A DNA stretch of 56,123 nt, taken from assembly GCA_019155205.2 (NCBI GenBank), contig JAHNZQ020000172.1:2355984-2412106 (forward strand), read 5' to 3'. Position numbers and translations under genes: made by a program. This document shows positions 10,593-19,608 of this stretch, piece after piece (position 1 is the stretch's first letter; every line of letters begins with the position of its first letter). The DNA is from Gracilaria vermiculophylla. Its lineage: Eukaryota; Rhodophyta; Florideophyceae; Gracilariales; Gracilariaceae. The notes beneath the pieces were generated by a model, which saw only the letters and a list, made by a program, of their open reading frames with translations, made no database searches and had not been told where the DNA came from.

Positions 10593-12351
10593 ATGGAAGC
10601 CCGTTTTTCATCTTCTCCCCCACTCGCGCTTTGCTTGTTTGAGATGGATTGCCACCCGTGCCGTAATTCATCCCGCAGCGCTCATGCACCGGGCTGCGAA
10701 GCGCGTTGACTGCGAAACGAGGGGGTTCTTTGTAGTGATGAGTTTTTGTTCCATGTAGAAGTTCTTTAAAAAACGATCAGCCATTACGCAAGCTTTGTTC
10801 AAGGGTGTTAACGCACAAATTTTTATCAACAGAAAAGTGTTTTGTAGTTACTCGGGGTATTCACGATAGAGAGCTAACTCAGGTATCTCCTTCCGAGCTT
10901 TGCAGTTACCGGTCACGAATTCGTGGTAGAGCTTGACGAAGAAACACCACCTTTTTTTGTGCGCTGCACGTCTCAGAAGGTGGTTTCTCCCGCGTAGTCT
11001 CGAGGTATCATTTTCGATTTGTTTGTTATATTGCTCTGAAGTTGCTCTTCGAAGAGAAAATCCTTTCACCGCCAATGGCTGCTCCCTGGAAAGGAACAAC
11101 CAACTGAACGAGCCTCGCAATGTTGTTCCATGGTGGTCCCTAAGCTTCAAAATGGATTGAAATCCTGCAAATGCTCACCTTCTTCGAATGCCTACCAATT
11201 CTTGTGAGCAGGCAATTTGTCTGTCATGAAAGCGCGGGCTGCGCAGAAGGCCCCCCTGGCGGTTGAAGATTGGTGAAACTGATAGACGTTATGTGTTTTT
11301 GTTACGTGAGAATGATTGTTGCACACGGTATGCGTTGTGAAACTTTTTGCCCGTTCGCCGAAAAGTGACGAAAACAAAGCAGATGCACAGAGAAACGGAA
11401 AACAACCGTTGCCAACTTGTCCGGCTTCATGTGACAGCGGCGAGCATGAGGGCTGCGGAGCATGGGCGGATTGGGATTCTCGCGTGAGTCAACCCTTGTA
11501 CCTTAATACACGAAGAACATCTCTTCCCAAGCTGTACACGCTAAGGTATGTCTAAATCGGTAGCACGGGTACTTGTATTATCTATCTCTCGCCTCTTGCA
11601 GTGAAATTAAGCAACTACTTGTAGATTAAGGCCAAAAGAACCTCCTCACTTTGCGAAACGGTCTTCTTGCCGAAAGAAGCTGCAGCGTGTACCATGGACG
11701 ATAACCGTCTCCGCCCTCCTCACAATTGGTTTTCGGGCGTCCTTGTGGAGCAAAGACACGAAGTAATTTTTCCTTGCCCCTTGCTTTTAAAAAGAATCAT
11801 GTATAGCGCATTGATGCCTTGCTCCCACTATCAAGAAACCACACGGCAGTCGCAATCCTGGAACATCTTCCCCCATGACTAGCGCAAGCCCAGCAGGTGT
11901 GAGAGAGGCCGACGAGCGCATTACCCCGCGAGCGCGGCACGAGTTGGCGTAAAGTCCTCCGCAGAAAGCCCTGCTTTGTGAACGAAGCCAAACCACATGG
12001 CTCGAAGCATAGACACTGCAGTTCGAGACAACGCAAAATGACGCCCAGGCATGTCAAGAGCCGTTTTTTAACGTGATTTATACTAAGAGAACAATCTACA
12101 ATCACTTGCAAGCGAACCGTGCATGCCGTGATCCCAATTTCAACAGCATCAAAATCCACATCGAACACAAAAGAAAATCTACCTGCAATCTCCAACCGCC
12201 GATTAAGGACTATACAAATTGATTGCAGACGGGTTTGACCGACAGCGACCACGCGCAAGACTGGCGGTCCAACGCAACGCTGCACACGGGAGGGGAGACA
12301 CGAGACGAGCAGACCGTTGGTTATCGGTCTGCAAGGAATCGCCGCACACTT
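10593..12351. other. 1.75-kb stretch, no firm gene; one weak minus-strand ORF
   Basis: Between the glycosyltransferase 3' end and the MAP kinase 3' end (convergent). A minus-strand frame at 10848-11150 (100 codons) is rich in Arg, Lys and hydrophobic residues, ends ALYREYPE, and is preceded by a possible exon around 11170-11230 with a GTGAGC donor at 11173-11178. I do not recognise it. On the plus strand a 34-codon start at 11383 runs into a GTGAGT donor at 11484 with a possible TTGCAG acceptor at 11595-11600, giving only about 43 residues. Both are speculative. Confidence 0.25.
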
Positions 12352-13710
12352 TCAATCCTGGATGGCAGTGTCCTTGGCTTTTCGAGACGTGTTGCCCTCC
12401 CTGTCGCTCATCTGGTGCCTTCTCATGGCAAGGTCTGGGTAGGTAGGCCCTCTCCCCATCATTTGAATACGCCTCTCTTGCTGGTTGAAGCATAAGTTCA
12501 TCATGGCGTGCTGTGGCAACGTCTTTCCACCAACGGCGCCAGGCCCGCGCTGGTGATCCATGGCGTTGGCAAACTTCTGGGCCTCGCTCTCTAGCTGAAA
12601 ACCGGGACCATTTCCGTACAGCTCGTCTCTCTTTTCCGGGTGATAGAAGAGAATTTCCTCGAGCAGTTCGTTGCGAATGTACATGAGACTTTGCTTATCG
12701 TTCGGATTGAGACGTTTCTCAAAGTCAAACTCCTTCTCGTTGAGCGGCTGAGGCCGCTGACCAAAGCCCAGCGGATCTCTCCACTCCCTAAAGTACTCGG
12801 ACATGAGCGCATCCCTGGCAGACAGTCGCTTGTCCGGGTCGAACTGGAGCATGCCCTCGATGAGCGCAAACGCATTTGGGTCGGTGTCCGACGGGAAGAT
12901 GGAGGGAATGTCGGCCGGGGCGGAGGGAGGGGCGGTGCGCAGGAATTCGCGGGCCGTTTCGCTGCGCAGCTTGCGAATGGTGTCGGCGCAGGGCTTGCCG
13001 GTGAACGCGGTGATCTGGCGCAGCTGGTCAATCTCATTGGAGCCCGGGAAGAGCGGGCGCCTGAGCAGCATCTCGGCGAAGATGCAGCCGGCGGACCACA
13101 CGTCGATGGCTGTGCCGTAGTTGTTGGACTGCGGCATCATGAGCTCCGGAGCGCGGTACCAGCGCGTAGCCACGTAGTTGGTCCACAGCACCATGTCGGC
13201 GTCGTTCTCGGCGCGGAAGGCGGCGCGAGCCAGGCCAAAGTCGCAAATCTTGAGGCTGCAGCGGCTGTCGACGAGGATGTTGGACGGCTTCAAGTCGCGG
13301 TGCAGCACGCCCGCCATGTGCAGGTACTGGATGCCGCGCAGCAGCTGGAACATGAGGTACTTGATGTTGGCGGCGTTGAGGGGGGCGGAGGACATGATGA
13401 CCCTGGACAGGTCACAGGGCATGAGCTCGAAGACGACAAAGGTGTCGTTGAAGCGGTCGCGATCGGAGGGCACGAGGATGTCCTTTATCTCGATGACGTT
13501 TTCATGGCCGCGGAGCAGTCTGAGAAACTTGAGCTCGCGCAGGATGCGGGTGGCCATGGGGTAGGTGTCCAGAACGCGCTTGATGCGCTTGACAGCGACC
13601 TGCTGGTTGGTGACGACGTCCTGGGCGGAGGCGACGACGCCATAGGCGCCCTCACCGATGACCTGCGTGAGGCGGTAGCGGTTGGCGAGAAGCGGGCCGT
13701 TGTGTGCCAT
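12352..13710 (-). CDS. MAP kinase with TNY activation motif
   Basis: Protein of 452 residues from ATG 13710. The kinase domain fills about residues 12-310. It has the Gly-rich loop GEGAYGVV (19-26), VAVKRI with catalytic Lys41, HRDLKPSN with catalytic Asp at about 139, DFGLAR (157-162) and VATRWYRAPE (180-189), followed by the CMGC arginine and insert typical of MAPKs. The activation lip reads WTNYVATRWYRAPE, so the dual-phosphorylation TxY is TNY (177-179). Known MAPKs carry TEY, TDY, TGY or TPY, and the surrounding WT-Y context is closest to the plant TDY group. A 140-residue basic tail follows and may hold docking or regulatory sites. It would act in the cytosol/nucleus under a MAP kinase kinase. 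All catalytic residues are present. A 94-base G run lies about 240-340 bases upstream of the start. Confidence 0.95.
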   Translation of the reverse strand: MAHNGPLLANRYRLTQVIGEGAYGVVASAQDVVTNQQVAVKRIKRVLDTYPMATRILRELKFLRLLRGHENVIEIKDILVPSDRDRFNDTFVVFELMPCDLSRVIMSSAPLNAANIKYLMFQLLRGIQYLHMAGVLHRDLKPSNILVDSRCSLKICDFGLARAAFRAENDADMVLWTNYVATRWYRAPELMMPQSNNYGTAIDVWSAGCIFAEMLLRRPLFPGSNEIDQLRQITAFTGKPCADTIRKLRSETAREFLRTAPPSAPADIPSIFPSDTDPNAFALIEGMLQFDPDKRLSARDALMSEYFREWRDPLGFGQRPQPLNEKEFDFEKRLNPNDKQSLMYIRNELLEEILFYHPEKRDELYGNGPGFQLESEAQKFANAMDHQRGPGAVGGKTLPQHAMMNLCFNQQERRIQMMGRGPTYPDLAMRRHQMSDREGNTSRKAKDTAIQD

Positions 13711-13869
13711 GGCGAAGGTTGGTGAGGTGGAGGCGAACGGGGGGCAGCGCTAGCGGGGTGGCGGCACGGTCGGGGGAGGGGGGGGGGGGGGGGCTGCGCG
13801 AGAAAAAGAGCCGTGTCACAGCCAACGCGGTGCAGCAGACGTCAAAAAAGCGGCGCGTCTCCCGAGGGG

Positions 13870-13906
<37 letters not shown>

Positions 13907-13952
13907 GGGCGCGAATCCGGGGGGGGCGCCGCGCCCCCCGGGGGGGTGGGGG

Positions 13953-14047
<95 letters not shown>

Positions 14048-14112
14048 CGTTGGCGGAGCGCACGGCGCAAATTCAGCGGCGGTGCCACGCGTCCAGCGTG
14101 TGCGTGCAGTGC
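13711..14112. repeat. Long poly-G tracts including a 94-base pure G run
   Basis: G runs start near 13771 and dominate 13869-14047, broken by a GC-rich segment around 13904-13953. The last run, 13954-14047, is 94 uninterrupted G. On the sense strand of the MAP kinase this is a C tract about 60-340 bases upstream of the start codon. Such a tract can form G-quadruplex or i-motif structures and is hard to sequence, so its true length is uncertain. Translations through it (poly-Gly, poly-Pro) are not genes. Confidence 0.9.
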
Positions 14113-15335
14113 CTACAGCAGCGCGCTGGCGGGCGGCAGCGCACGCGCGGCGCGCGCGGCGCGCACGGCGTCGCACGCCTCGCGCATGGCGCTCAGACAG
14201 GTGCGCAATGCCTCGACGTCGGTGACAGCGCGCAGGCGCTGGCGCACGGAGCGCAGCGCGCGCGCCGCCTCCTCCTCCGCCAGCCGCAGCTCGTCGTCCA
14301 CGCACACGCGCTCCGCGCCCGCGGCGGCAGCCGTCGCCGCGGCGGCAGCAGCGGCGGCGGCGGCTGCGGACCTGGCGCCGTCGGCCGCGGCGCCGCTGCC
14401 GCGCAGGCGCGCCAGCGGCGCGGCGTCCACGCCGCCGGCGTGCAGCGCGGCGCGGCGCAGGCGCGCGCCGGAGCGCTGCTCGGCGGCGCTGGCGGCGGCG
14501 CTCACGACGGGCGCGGCGACGCGGCCGCGCTGCGCGCCGCGATCCACCTGCACCAACGACGTCTCCAGCGCGCCGCGCGCGGCGGCGGCCGCCTCGACGC
14601 GACTGACGCTGAGCTCGCGGCTGGCGCGGCGCAGAATGGCGGCCGAGTCCTCCTCGCTGTCGTCAGAGCGCGGCTGCGCGCTCGCCGCCGCGCACACCAC
14701 ACACACCACGTTGCCGTCGCGCGGCTCGCGCATGAGCGGCGCGGCGCATGTGGCGCACGCGCTGTCCAGCATGGTGTAGCCCTCCAGCAGCTTGTCGCCC
14801 AGCGCGGCCGATGCGGCGGCGGCGTCGCGCGGCGTCGGCGGCTGCGGCGGCGCGCGCGGCGCAGCGGCGGCAGCGGCGGCGGCTGGCGGCGTGGCGGGCT
14901 CAGAGGGTGCGCGTGGCGGCGGCTGCTCGGGGCGATCGGGAGCCGAGTCGCTGTTGGGCGCCGGCAGTGGCAGCGGCAAGGCGCGCGCGGGCTGTTGCAC
15001 GACGTCGGCGCGGCAGTTGCAGCACACGACGCGTCCCTGTCGCGAGCGCGCCAGCGGCATGTGGCAGCTCGCACGCGGGCAGGTCTGCGCCACTAGGTGA
15101 CGGGGACGGACGAGGCGCGGTCAGCTAAACGAAGCGGGCGCGGGCGCGGGCGCGGGCGCGGACTGCGGCGGCACTTACTCATGGTCCAGCCCTCCAGCAG
15201 CAGGCGCGACAAGCGCTGCACGCCGGCATCGGACTGCGACGGGGGATCGTCCATGTGCGTCGGCAGCGGCGGCTGCGGCGGCTGCGGCGGCGGCGGCGGT
15301 GCTTCGGGTGAGGACGGCGGCTTGGAGGCGACCAT
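14113..15335 (-). CDS. ZNRD2/SSSCA1-like zinc-ribbon protein with two tandem domains
   Basis: Two exons, 15335-15179 and 15092-14113, with a GTAAGT...CTAG intron of 86 bases, giving 378 residues. Exon 1 ends in LLLEGWTM and exon 2 continues AQTCP..C..PL...GRVVCCNC, together one complete Sjoegren-antigen-1 (autoantigen p27/ZNRD2) zinc ribbon. A second copy follows at about residues 150-190: KLLEGYTMLDSACATC, then PLMREPRDGNVVCVVC. The homology across the junction is what supports the splice. The rest is Ala/Arg-rich with a probable C-terminal helix containing DDELRLAEEEAARALRSVRQ. Family members bind zinc through four Cys and have been linked to microtubule or mitotic functions in animals; the role here is unknown. 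The usual protein is about 200 residues with one domain. ATG 15335 was chosen because upstream sequence is Arg-rich and non-conserved. Confidence 0.8.
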
Positions 15336-15682
15336 GGCGCTGTGCGATGGCGGGCGCGGGCGCTGAGGCTCTTCCTTCCCGCGGCGCAACGGCGATGCGG
15401 CGAGTTGCGCCCAAAAGCGCTGGCGGCGCGCTCCCCGCGCATGCGGCGCGGCCAATTGGCGCGGCGCGCGCGCAATGGCAAATTTGCACACGTGGACACG
15501 CTCGGTGCGGGCGGCTCGCAGGGGGCGGGGGTGGCGCGGAGGGGGGAAGGGCGTAGGCAAGTCGACGAGGCGGCGCGCGCGAAGCACGTGCGTTTACTTT
15601 GGAGCGCTCAGAGGGCGCGCGTCGCGTAGCACAGGCGGCTCGGCAGCGCGGCGGCGGTGGCGGCGGCGGCGCGCGCGCGCGC
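15336..15682. other. Short GC-rich spacer, nothing recognised
   Basis: Lies between the start of the ZNRD2-like gene and the stop of QCR9, both on the minus strand. It must hold the promoter of the former and the 3' end of the latter. I see no conserved frame, repeat array or RNA gene. Confidence 0.5.
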
Positions 15683-16014
15683 TCAGTCGTCGTCGTCGTC
15701 GTCGGTCTTCTCCGGCAGCGAGGCGCGCACTTCGTCCCACGACTTCTGCGGTTGGCGCGCGGCGCAGCAGCGGCGGCGGGCGGGGGGTCAGCGTCGGGCG
15801 CGGGCGCGGGCGCGGGCGGTGGGGAGGAGCGGCAACGTACGCCTTTGTTGATGGACTTCCACAGCGAGTCGGTGGTGTTGAGGTACACGTTGGTGAGCGC
15901 GTAGCTGCCCAGCACCAGCGCCGTCACGTACACCGAGTTGCGCTTCATCAGCACGTTGTACACGGTGGAGCGCACGGCGGCCATGCCGGACGCGGCGGCT
16001 TCTCGTGCAGCCAT
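15683..16014 (-). CDS. QCR9: Cytochrome bc1 complex subunit 9 (QCR9/UQCR10-like)
   Basis: Two exons, 16014-15841 (58 codons, ends INKG) and 15745-15683 (KSWDEVR... plus a run of six Asp and stop). The intron of 95 bases has a GTACGT donor and a CCGCAG acceptor and is phase 0. The joined protein is 78 residues, or 68 if Met11 is used. It matches subunit 9 of ubiquinol-cytochrome c reductase: an N-terminal NSVYVT followed by one membrane helix (about 26-45), then LWKSINKGKSWDEVR, which lines up with the family's C-terminal INEGKLWKHIK-type segment. It would sit in the mitochondrial inner membrane in complex III, close to the Rieske protein. The acidic Asp tail is unusual. Too short and spliced to be seen as a simple ORF. 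Confidence 0.85.
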
Positions 16015-16066
16015 GGCGGCGGCGCGCGGCGGAGCGGAGGACACGCGCGGGGGGGCGCAAGCGGCA

Positions 16067-16118
<52 letters not shown>

Positions 16119-16669
16119 AGCGGATCACGCAGCGGCGACGAAGCGCGAGCGGCGGCGAGGCGCAACGGTAGTGCGGAGCGTGTGCGGCAGCGGAGGGCGC
16201 GGCGCGTACGGCGATCTGCGCCACAGCGCCGATGCAGCGCCGATGCGCATCGGCGCGCGCCGCCGCCACCGCTGCGTGGGAGCGCTGGCAGCACGGTTGG
16301 GGCGCGCGGCCTGCGCGCGCGTTGGCCGCGCTGGCATCCGTGGCCACGCTGGCAACAGTGGCAGCACTGGCAACGCTGGTCGCGCTGGCGGCGCTGGCAT
16401 TGCTGGCTGTGCCGGTGGCGCTGGCCACGCGTCGAAGGGTGCGACTCTGCCGTGCACCAACAAGGCACTGCAGGAAAAGGTACAGCAGCGCGTGGTGCCG
16501 GCGCGTGGCGCGATGTGATGCAACTCGCGGAGCGTTGCTTTTGGTGCAGCGCACGCGTTGGTTTACGGTGAGGAGCGCAGGCTGTTTGCTCAAAACTGAG
16601 TGCCGCACGGCGGACAAGGCGCGCGCGGCGCGAAAATCAACGGCAGCGCTCCGGCAGCTGCGGCGCCGT
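16015..16669. repeat. GC-rich spacer with GGC trinucleotide run and 9-base-type repeats
   Basis: A (GGC)n run of roughly 50 bases lies at about 16066-16119, directly upstream of QCR9. From about 16310 to 16435 an imperfect array of GCTGGC-containing 9-12 base units gives long alanine/leucine-rich frames on several strands. No frame matches a known family and I treat the many ORFs here as by-products of composition. Confidence 0.5.
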
Positions 16670-17599
16670 CTAGTGCGCAACGCGCACGAGCGGCAGCAGG
16701 CTGCGCTCGCGCTTGGGCGCAAGCAGCCATCGTTCCGACAGCAGCGTCACGCGCAAGAACAGCTCGGCGAAGAGCGCGCCGCCCACCACGTCGGCCGCGT
16801 AGTGGTGGCGCAGGTACACGGCTGCCCACCACACGAGCGCCACGTACATCCACAGCGCGGCCGAGACGGCGCGCGGGCGCGCGCTCGGGAAGCGCGCAAT
16901 CAGGTACGGCCACGCGGCGTGCAGCGACGGCCACGCGCCGAACACCACCTTGCCGCCGTTGACGTACATGTTGTGGAACAGGCGCATGCCGTAGCGGCGG
17001 TCCAGCCGCGCCAGCGCCGCCGGGTCGCCCTTCATCGAGTAGTCGGCCGCGGCGACGCCGCGCTTGAGAAAGTACCACGGCGGCGCCGTGGGGAACGCCA
17101 GGTGCGTGCACACGGCCGCCAGGTTCATGCAGCCGAAGGCGGCGACGAAGGCGGGCAGCGCGGCGCGCGCGTGCGCCAGCGGCAGCGCCGCGCCCACGTA
17201 CAGCAGCGGCAGCGCGGGGTGCACCGTGTACGGCACGGCCGCCAGCAGATCCAGCGCCGGCTCGGCGCGCGCCGACGCGCGGAACCACGCGCGCGACCGC
17301 CCGAACACGCGGTCGTCCACGGCGGGCAGCAGCGTCACGTTGATGCGCGGCCGCCGCTGCGCCGGCATCCACGCCACGCCGCACGAGAACAACACCAGCC
17401 ACAGCACCACGGGCACCATGGCCAGCGCCAGCCGGCGCCCCCACGCGCCGCCCGCCGCGCGCCGCACGTCGCGCGCCGCCGCGCGCAGCCGCTGCGCCGC
17501 GTCGCCGAGCAGCGCGCGCAGCCGCCGCGCCGCACCGTCGAGCAGCGCGCGCCGCCGTTGCTGCCACTCATCACTCGCCGCCGCTTGCGGCGCTGTCAT
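16670..17599 (-). CDS. PAP2-superfamily lipid enzyme, AUR1/IPC-synthase-like
   Basis: Protein of 309 residues from ATG 17599 (a GTG codon directly precedes it). After a basic, Ala/Arg-rich N-terminus there are about six membrane segments. The C-terminal half has the three PAP2 motifs in the form typical of fungal AUR1: FPTAPPWYF, FGAWPSLHAAWP (His of motif 2) and YLRHHYAADVVGG (catalytic His/Asp of motif 3). AUR1 moves phosphoinositol from phosphatidylinositol to ceramide in the Golgi, making inositol phosphorylceramide. The wording of these motifs, particularly APPWY and PSLHAAWP, favours this over a plain phosphatidic acid phosphatase or sphingomyelin synthase. Substrate is inference. Codon use is extremely GC-rich, like its block. 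Confidence 0.75.
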   Translation of the reverse strand: MTAPQAAASDEWQQRRRALLDGAARRLRALLGDAAQRLRAAARDVRRAAGGAWGRRLALAMVPVVLWLVLFSCGVAWMPAQRRPRINVTLLPAVDDRVFGRSRAWFRASARAEPALDLLAAVPYTVHPALPLLYVGAALPLAHARAALPAFVAAFGCMNLAAVCTHLAFPTAPPWYFLKRGVAAADYSMKGDPAALARLDRRYGMRLFHNMYVNGGKVVFGAWPSLHAAWPYLIARFPSARPRAVSAALWMYVALVWWAAVYLRHHYAADVVGGALFAELFLRVTLLSERWLLAPKRERSLLPLVRVAH

Positions 17600-17867
17600 C
17601 ACGCCGCCGCCTCCGCCGCGCGCTCGCGCTCGCGCGCGGCCCCGCGCCGCCGCCCTCCCCGCCTACGCATCTAAGTACGCAACGCCGCCGCCCCTGCGCT
17701 GCGCCCCGTCGCTGCTGGCGCCGCGCACCCTTCTCCACCATTACACCACGTGTGCGTTACTCTCCTACCGCATTCACGCCACGTGAGCAACGTCTCACAC
17801 GCCACGCACGTGGCACAGCGCCACGTATACACGTGTGACTCCTTTTGAGAAAGACAGAGAGATGGCT

Positions 17868-18821
17868 TTATTGGCGCACATGCGTATGCACGCTGCTGTT
17901 GGGGCTGCTGCTGTTGCTGTCGGAGCTGCTGCTGCTGCTGCTGCTGCTGTTGGTGGCGCCGGCGCTGGCGCTGGCGCTGGCGCTGTCGCTGGCGCTTGCG
18001 CCAGCGCCATCGGCGTCGGCGGCGGCGAGCGCGCCTTCCTCCAGCTTGCTCTGCAGCGCGCCCTGCGCCTCGGCCGCGTCTTCCTTTCGCCGCACCGCGC
18101 GCGACGCCACCCACGTGCCGCCGTACAGCAACGCCGCAAGCGCTACCACACCCACCATGCCGCCCGCCACACGCCCCGCGTCCACGCCGCCGCCGCCGCC
18201 GCCGCCGCCGCCGTCCATCGACACCGACCCCACGCTCAGCCGCTTGTTCGGCGCTTCCGTCCACCCCTCAAACGCGCACACCCGCCCGTCGCCCTCCTCC
18301 ACAAACACGTACAGCGTGCCCGCCCGCACCGCCACCCTCTGCGCCCCAACCTTGAGCTCTCCGTCGCCGCGCGTGCGCACCAGCACCATGCGCGACATCT
18401 CGCGCCCCCCGCACACCACCGTCGACGCCTGCTCGCCCGCCCGCGCCTCTGCCCACGCCACGTTGCGCGCTCCGAACCGCTCGGCGGCCTCGCGCCCCAC
18501 CGCGCGCAGCGCCCCGTCCGCCCACTCCATCTCGTCGCCGCTGGCCACCAGCACGCGCGCGTCCTCCACCGCGCCCCACTTGGAGCACCGCGCGCCGTCG
18601 TAGAACCAGAACTCCGGCGCCACCGCCGCCATCCCGCCCTCGTACCCCTGGCTCTCAATCTCCTGCACGTCCTTGCCCAGCGCGAGCGCGCACCCGCCCG
18701 CCGCCTCGCCGCCCAGCGCCGTCGTCAGCATCGGCCAGTGCAGGTGCGCGGCGGAGAACGCTGCGTGCGCCCATGCGCACAGCACAGCAGTCGCTGCCGC
18801 ACCCAGCAGCAACCTCGCCAT
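17868..18821 (-). CDS. Type I membrane protein, family unknown
   Basis: Protein of 317 residues from ATG 18821; the frame runs 8 codons upstream only through a GTG. Residues 1-25 (MARLLLGAAATAVLCAWAHA) form a clear signal peptide. The lumenal/extracellular part (about 25-205) has a few Cys and Trp-rich stretches such as EFWFYDGARCSKWG and CAFEGWTEAPNKR. A run of nine Gly (near 208-216) is followed by one membrane helix (about 220-245), a basic stop-transfer VASRAVRRKE, and a Ser/Ala-rich cytosolic tail ending in a 10-residue Ser run. A secretory-pathway or surface receptor-like protein is likely from topology. I do not recognise the ectodomain. Confidence 0.65.
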   Translation of the reverse strand: MARLLLGAAATAVLCAWAHAAFSAAHLHWPMLTTALGGEAAGGCALALGKDVQEIESQGYEGGMAAVAPEFWFYDGARCSKWGAVEDARVLVASGDEMEWADGALRAVGREAAERFGARNVAWAEARAGEQASTVVCGGREMSRMVLVRTRGDGELKVGAQRVAVRAGTLYVFVEEGDGRVCAFEGWTEAPNKRLSVGSVSMDGGGGGGGGGVDAGRVAGGMVGVVALAALLYGGTWVASRAVRRKEDAAEAQGALQSKLEEGALAAADADGAGASASDSASASASAGATNSSSSSSSSSDSNSSSPNSSVHTHVRQ

Positions 18822-19068
18822 TGTTTCGAGCGCGCGCCTGCTCACGTTGCCAGCGCGCCCGCCTTGTCTCTGCCGCCGCCGCTGCCGCCCATGCCGTCAT
18901 CGCGCCGCGCCTATAGCCTCGCACGCGCGCGCATCCGCGCGCGCCCCGTCGCTTTGCGAGCCTCGCCCCGTCTACGCGCCGCCGCGCGCCGCCGCGCGCG
19001 CGCCCCGCCCGCCGAGCGCGCGCGCGCGGCCCGTCGCGAAAGCGCTCGCCGCGCCCGGCGCACGCTCA

Positions 19069-19101
19069 CGCGCGCGCGCGCGCGCGCGCGCGCGCGCGCG
19101 C
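19069..19101. repeat. Pure CG dinucleotide run, 33 bases
   Basis: Uninterrupted alternating C and G inside an even longer CG-rich stretch. Alternating CG of this length favours left-handed Z-DNA under negative supercoiling. Confidence 0.9.
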
Positions 19102-19273
19102 ACGCGCGCAGCCGCCCCTCCCCCCCGCCCCCCCGCGGACAGCCGCGCTGCGACCGCGGGCCCCCGCCGCCGAGCTCTAGCGCGTGGCGAGCGGCATCTC
19201 TGTAAGCCGCACCGCTGCCGCGCGTGGCGCATTTGAAAGGGTGTGCCCAGCATCTGCGCTTGAACGCCGCACC

Positions 19274-19300
19274 GGTTTGAAATTTCAAACCTCCCGCTTC
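19274..19300. promoter_or_regulatory. CDE/CHR-like palindromic site
   Basis: GGTTTGAAATTTCAAACC (19274-19291) is a perfect palindrome carrying TTTGAA on both strands. It is followed within a few bases by TCCCGC and then TTCAAA. On the minus strand this reads GCGGGAGGTTTGAA, close to the animal CDE (GCGGG-type, E2F) plus CHR (TTTGAA) module of cell-cycle promoters. Function here is inference from resemblance. Confidence 0.4.
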
Positions 19301-19445
19301 AAAATGGCGTGCCAGCTCCCACGGCGTCCGAGACACCACCGCCCCCCCCTTCCTCTGAGCGCCGCGTGCGTCTGCCGGGCGCCATCCTTCTTCTTCCTTC
19401 GTCCCCGCGCACGTCAGTGTATCGCTATATTATCCGCCCCACCAC

Positions 19446-19447
<2 letters not shown>

Positions 19448-19513
<66 letters not shown>

Positions 19514-19520
19514 ACCCCCC

Positions 19521-19554
<34 letters not shown>

Positions 19555-19567
19555 TCCCCCCCCCCCC

Positions 19568-19606
<39 letters not shown>
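19448..19606. repeat. Long poly-C tract upstream of the MYB3R gene
   Basis: Begins with 66 uninterrupted C (19448-19513), then C runs broken only by single A or T bases to 19606. It lies 227-385 bases upstream of the MYB start, on its sense strand. True length is uncertain because such tracts assemble poorly. Confidence 0.9.

Positions 19607-19608
<2 letters not shown>

Noticed and set aside
11383..11610. Tiny spliced ORF (about 43 codons) with GTGAGT donor and TTGCAG acceptor
   Set aside because: Too short and without homology; the splice signals could be chance.
12640..13725. 361-codon plus-strand ORF antisense to the MAP kinase
   Set aside because: Shadow of a conserved kinase reading frame.
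13704..15096. Long Gly- or Pro-rich ORFs across the poly-G tract and its flanks
   Set aside because: They are translations of homopolymer and GC repeats, overlap the ZNRD2-like gene antisense, and have no domain.
15175..16722. 515-codon minus-strand ORF covering QCR9
   Set aside because: Only the short QCR9 exon 1 part inside it is conserved; the rest reads through an intron and repeats.
16232..17674. 480-codon plus-strand ORF antisense to the AUR1-like gene
   Set aside because: Arg/Gln/His-rich shadow of a high-GC gene; the minus strand holds the PAP2 motifs.
17835..19205. 456-codon plus-strand ORF antisense to the type I membrane protein
   Set aside because: Composition artefact; the opposite strand has a signal peptide and membrane helix in sensible order.
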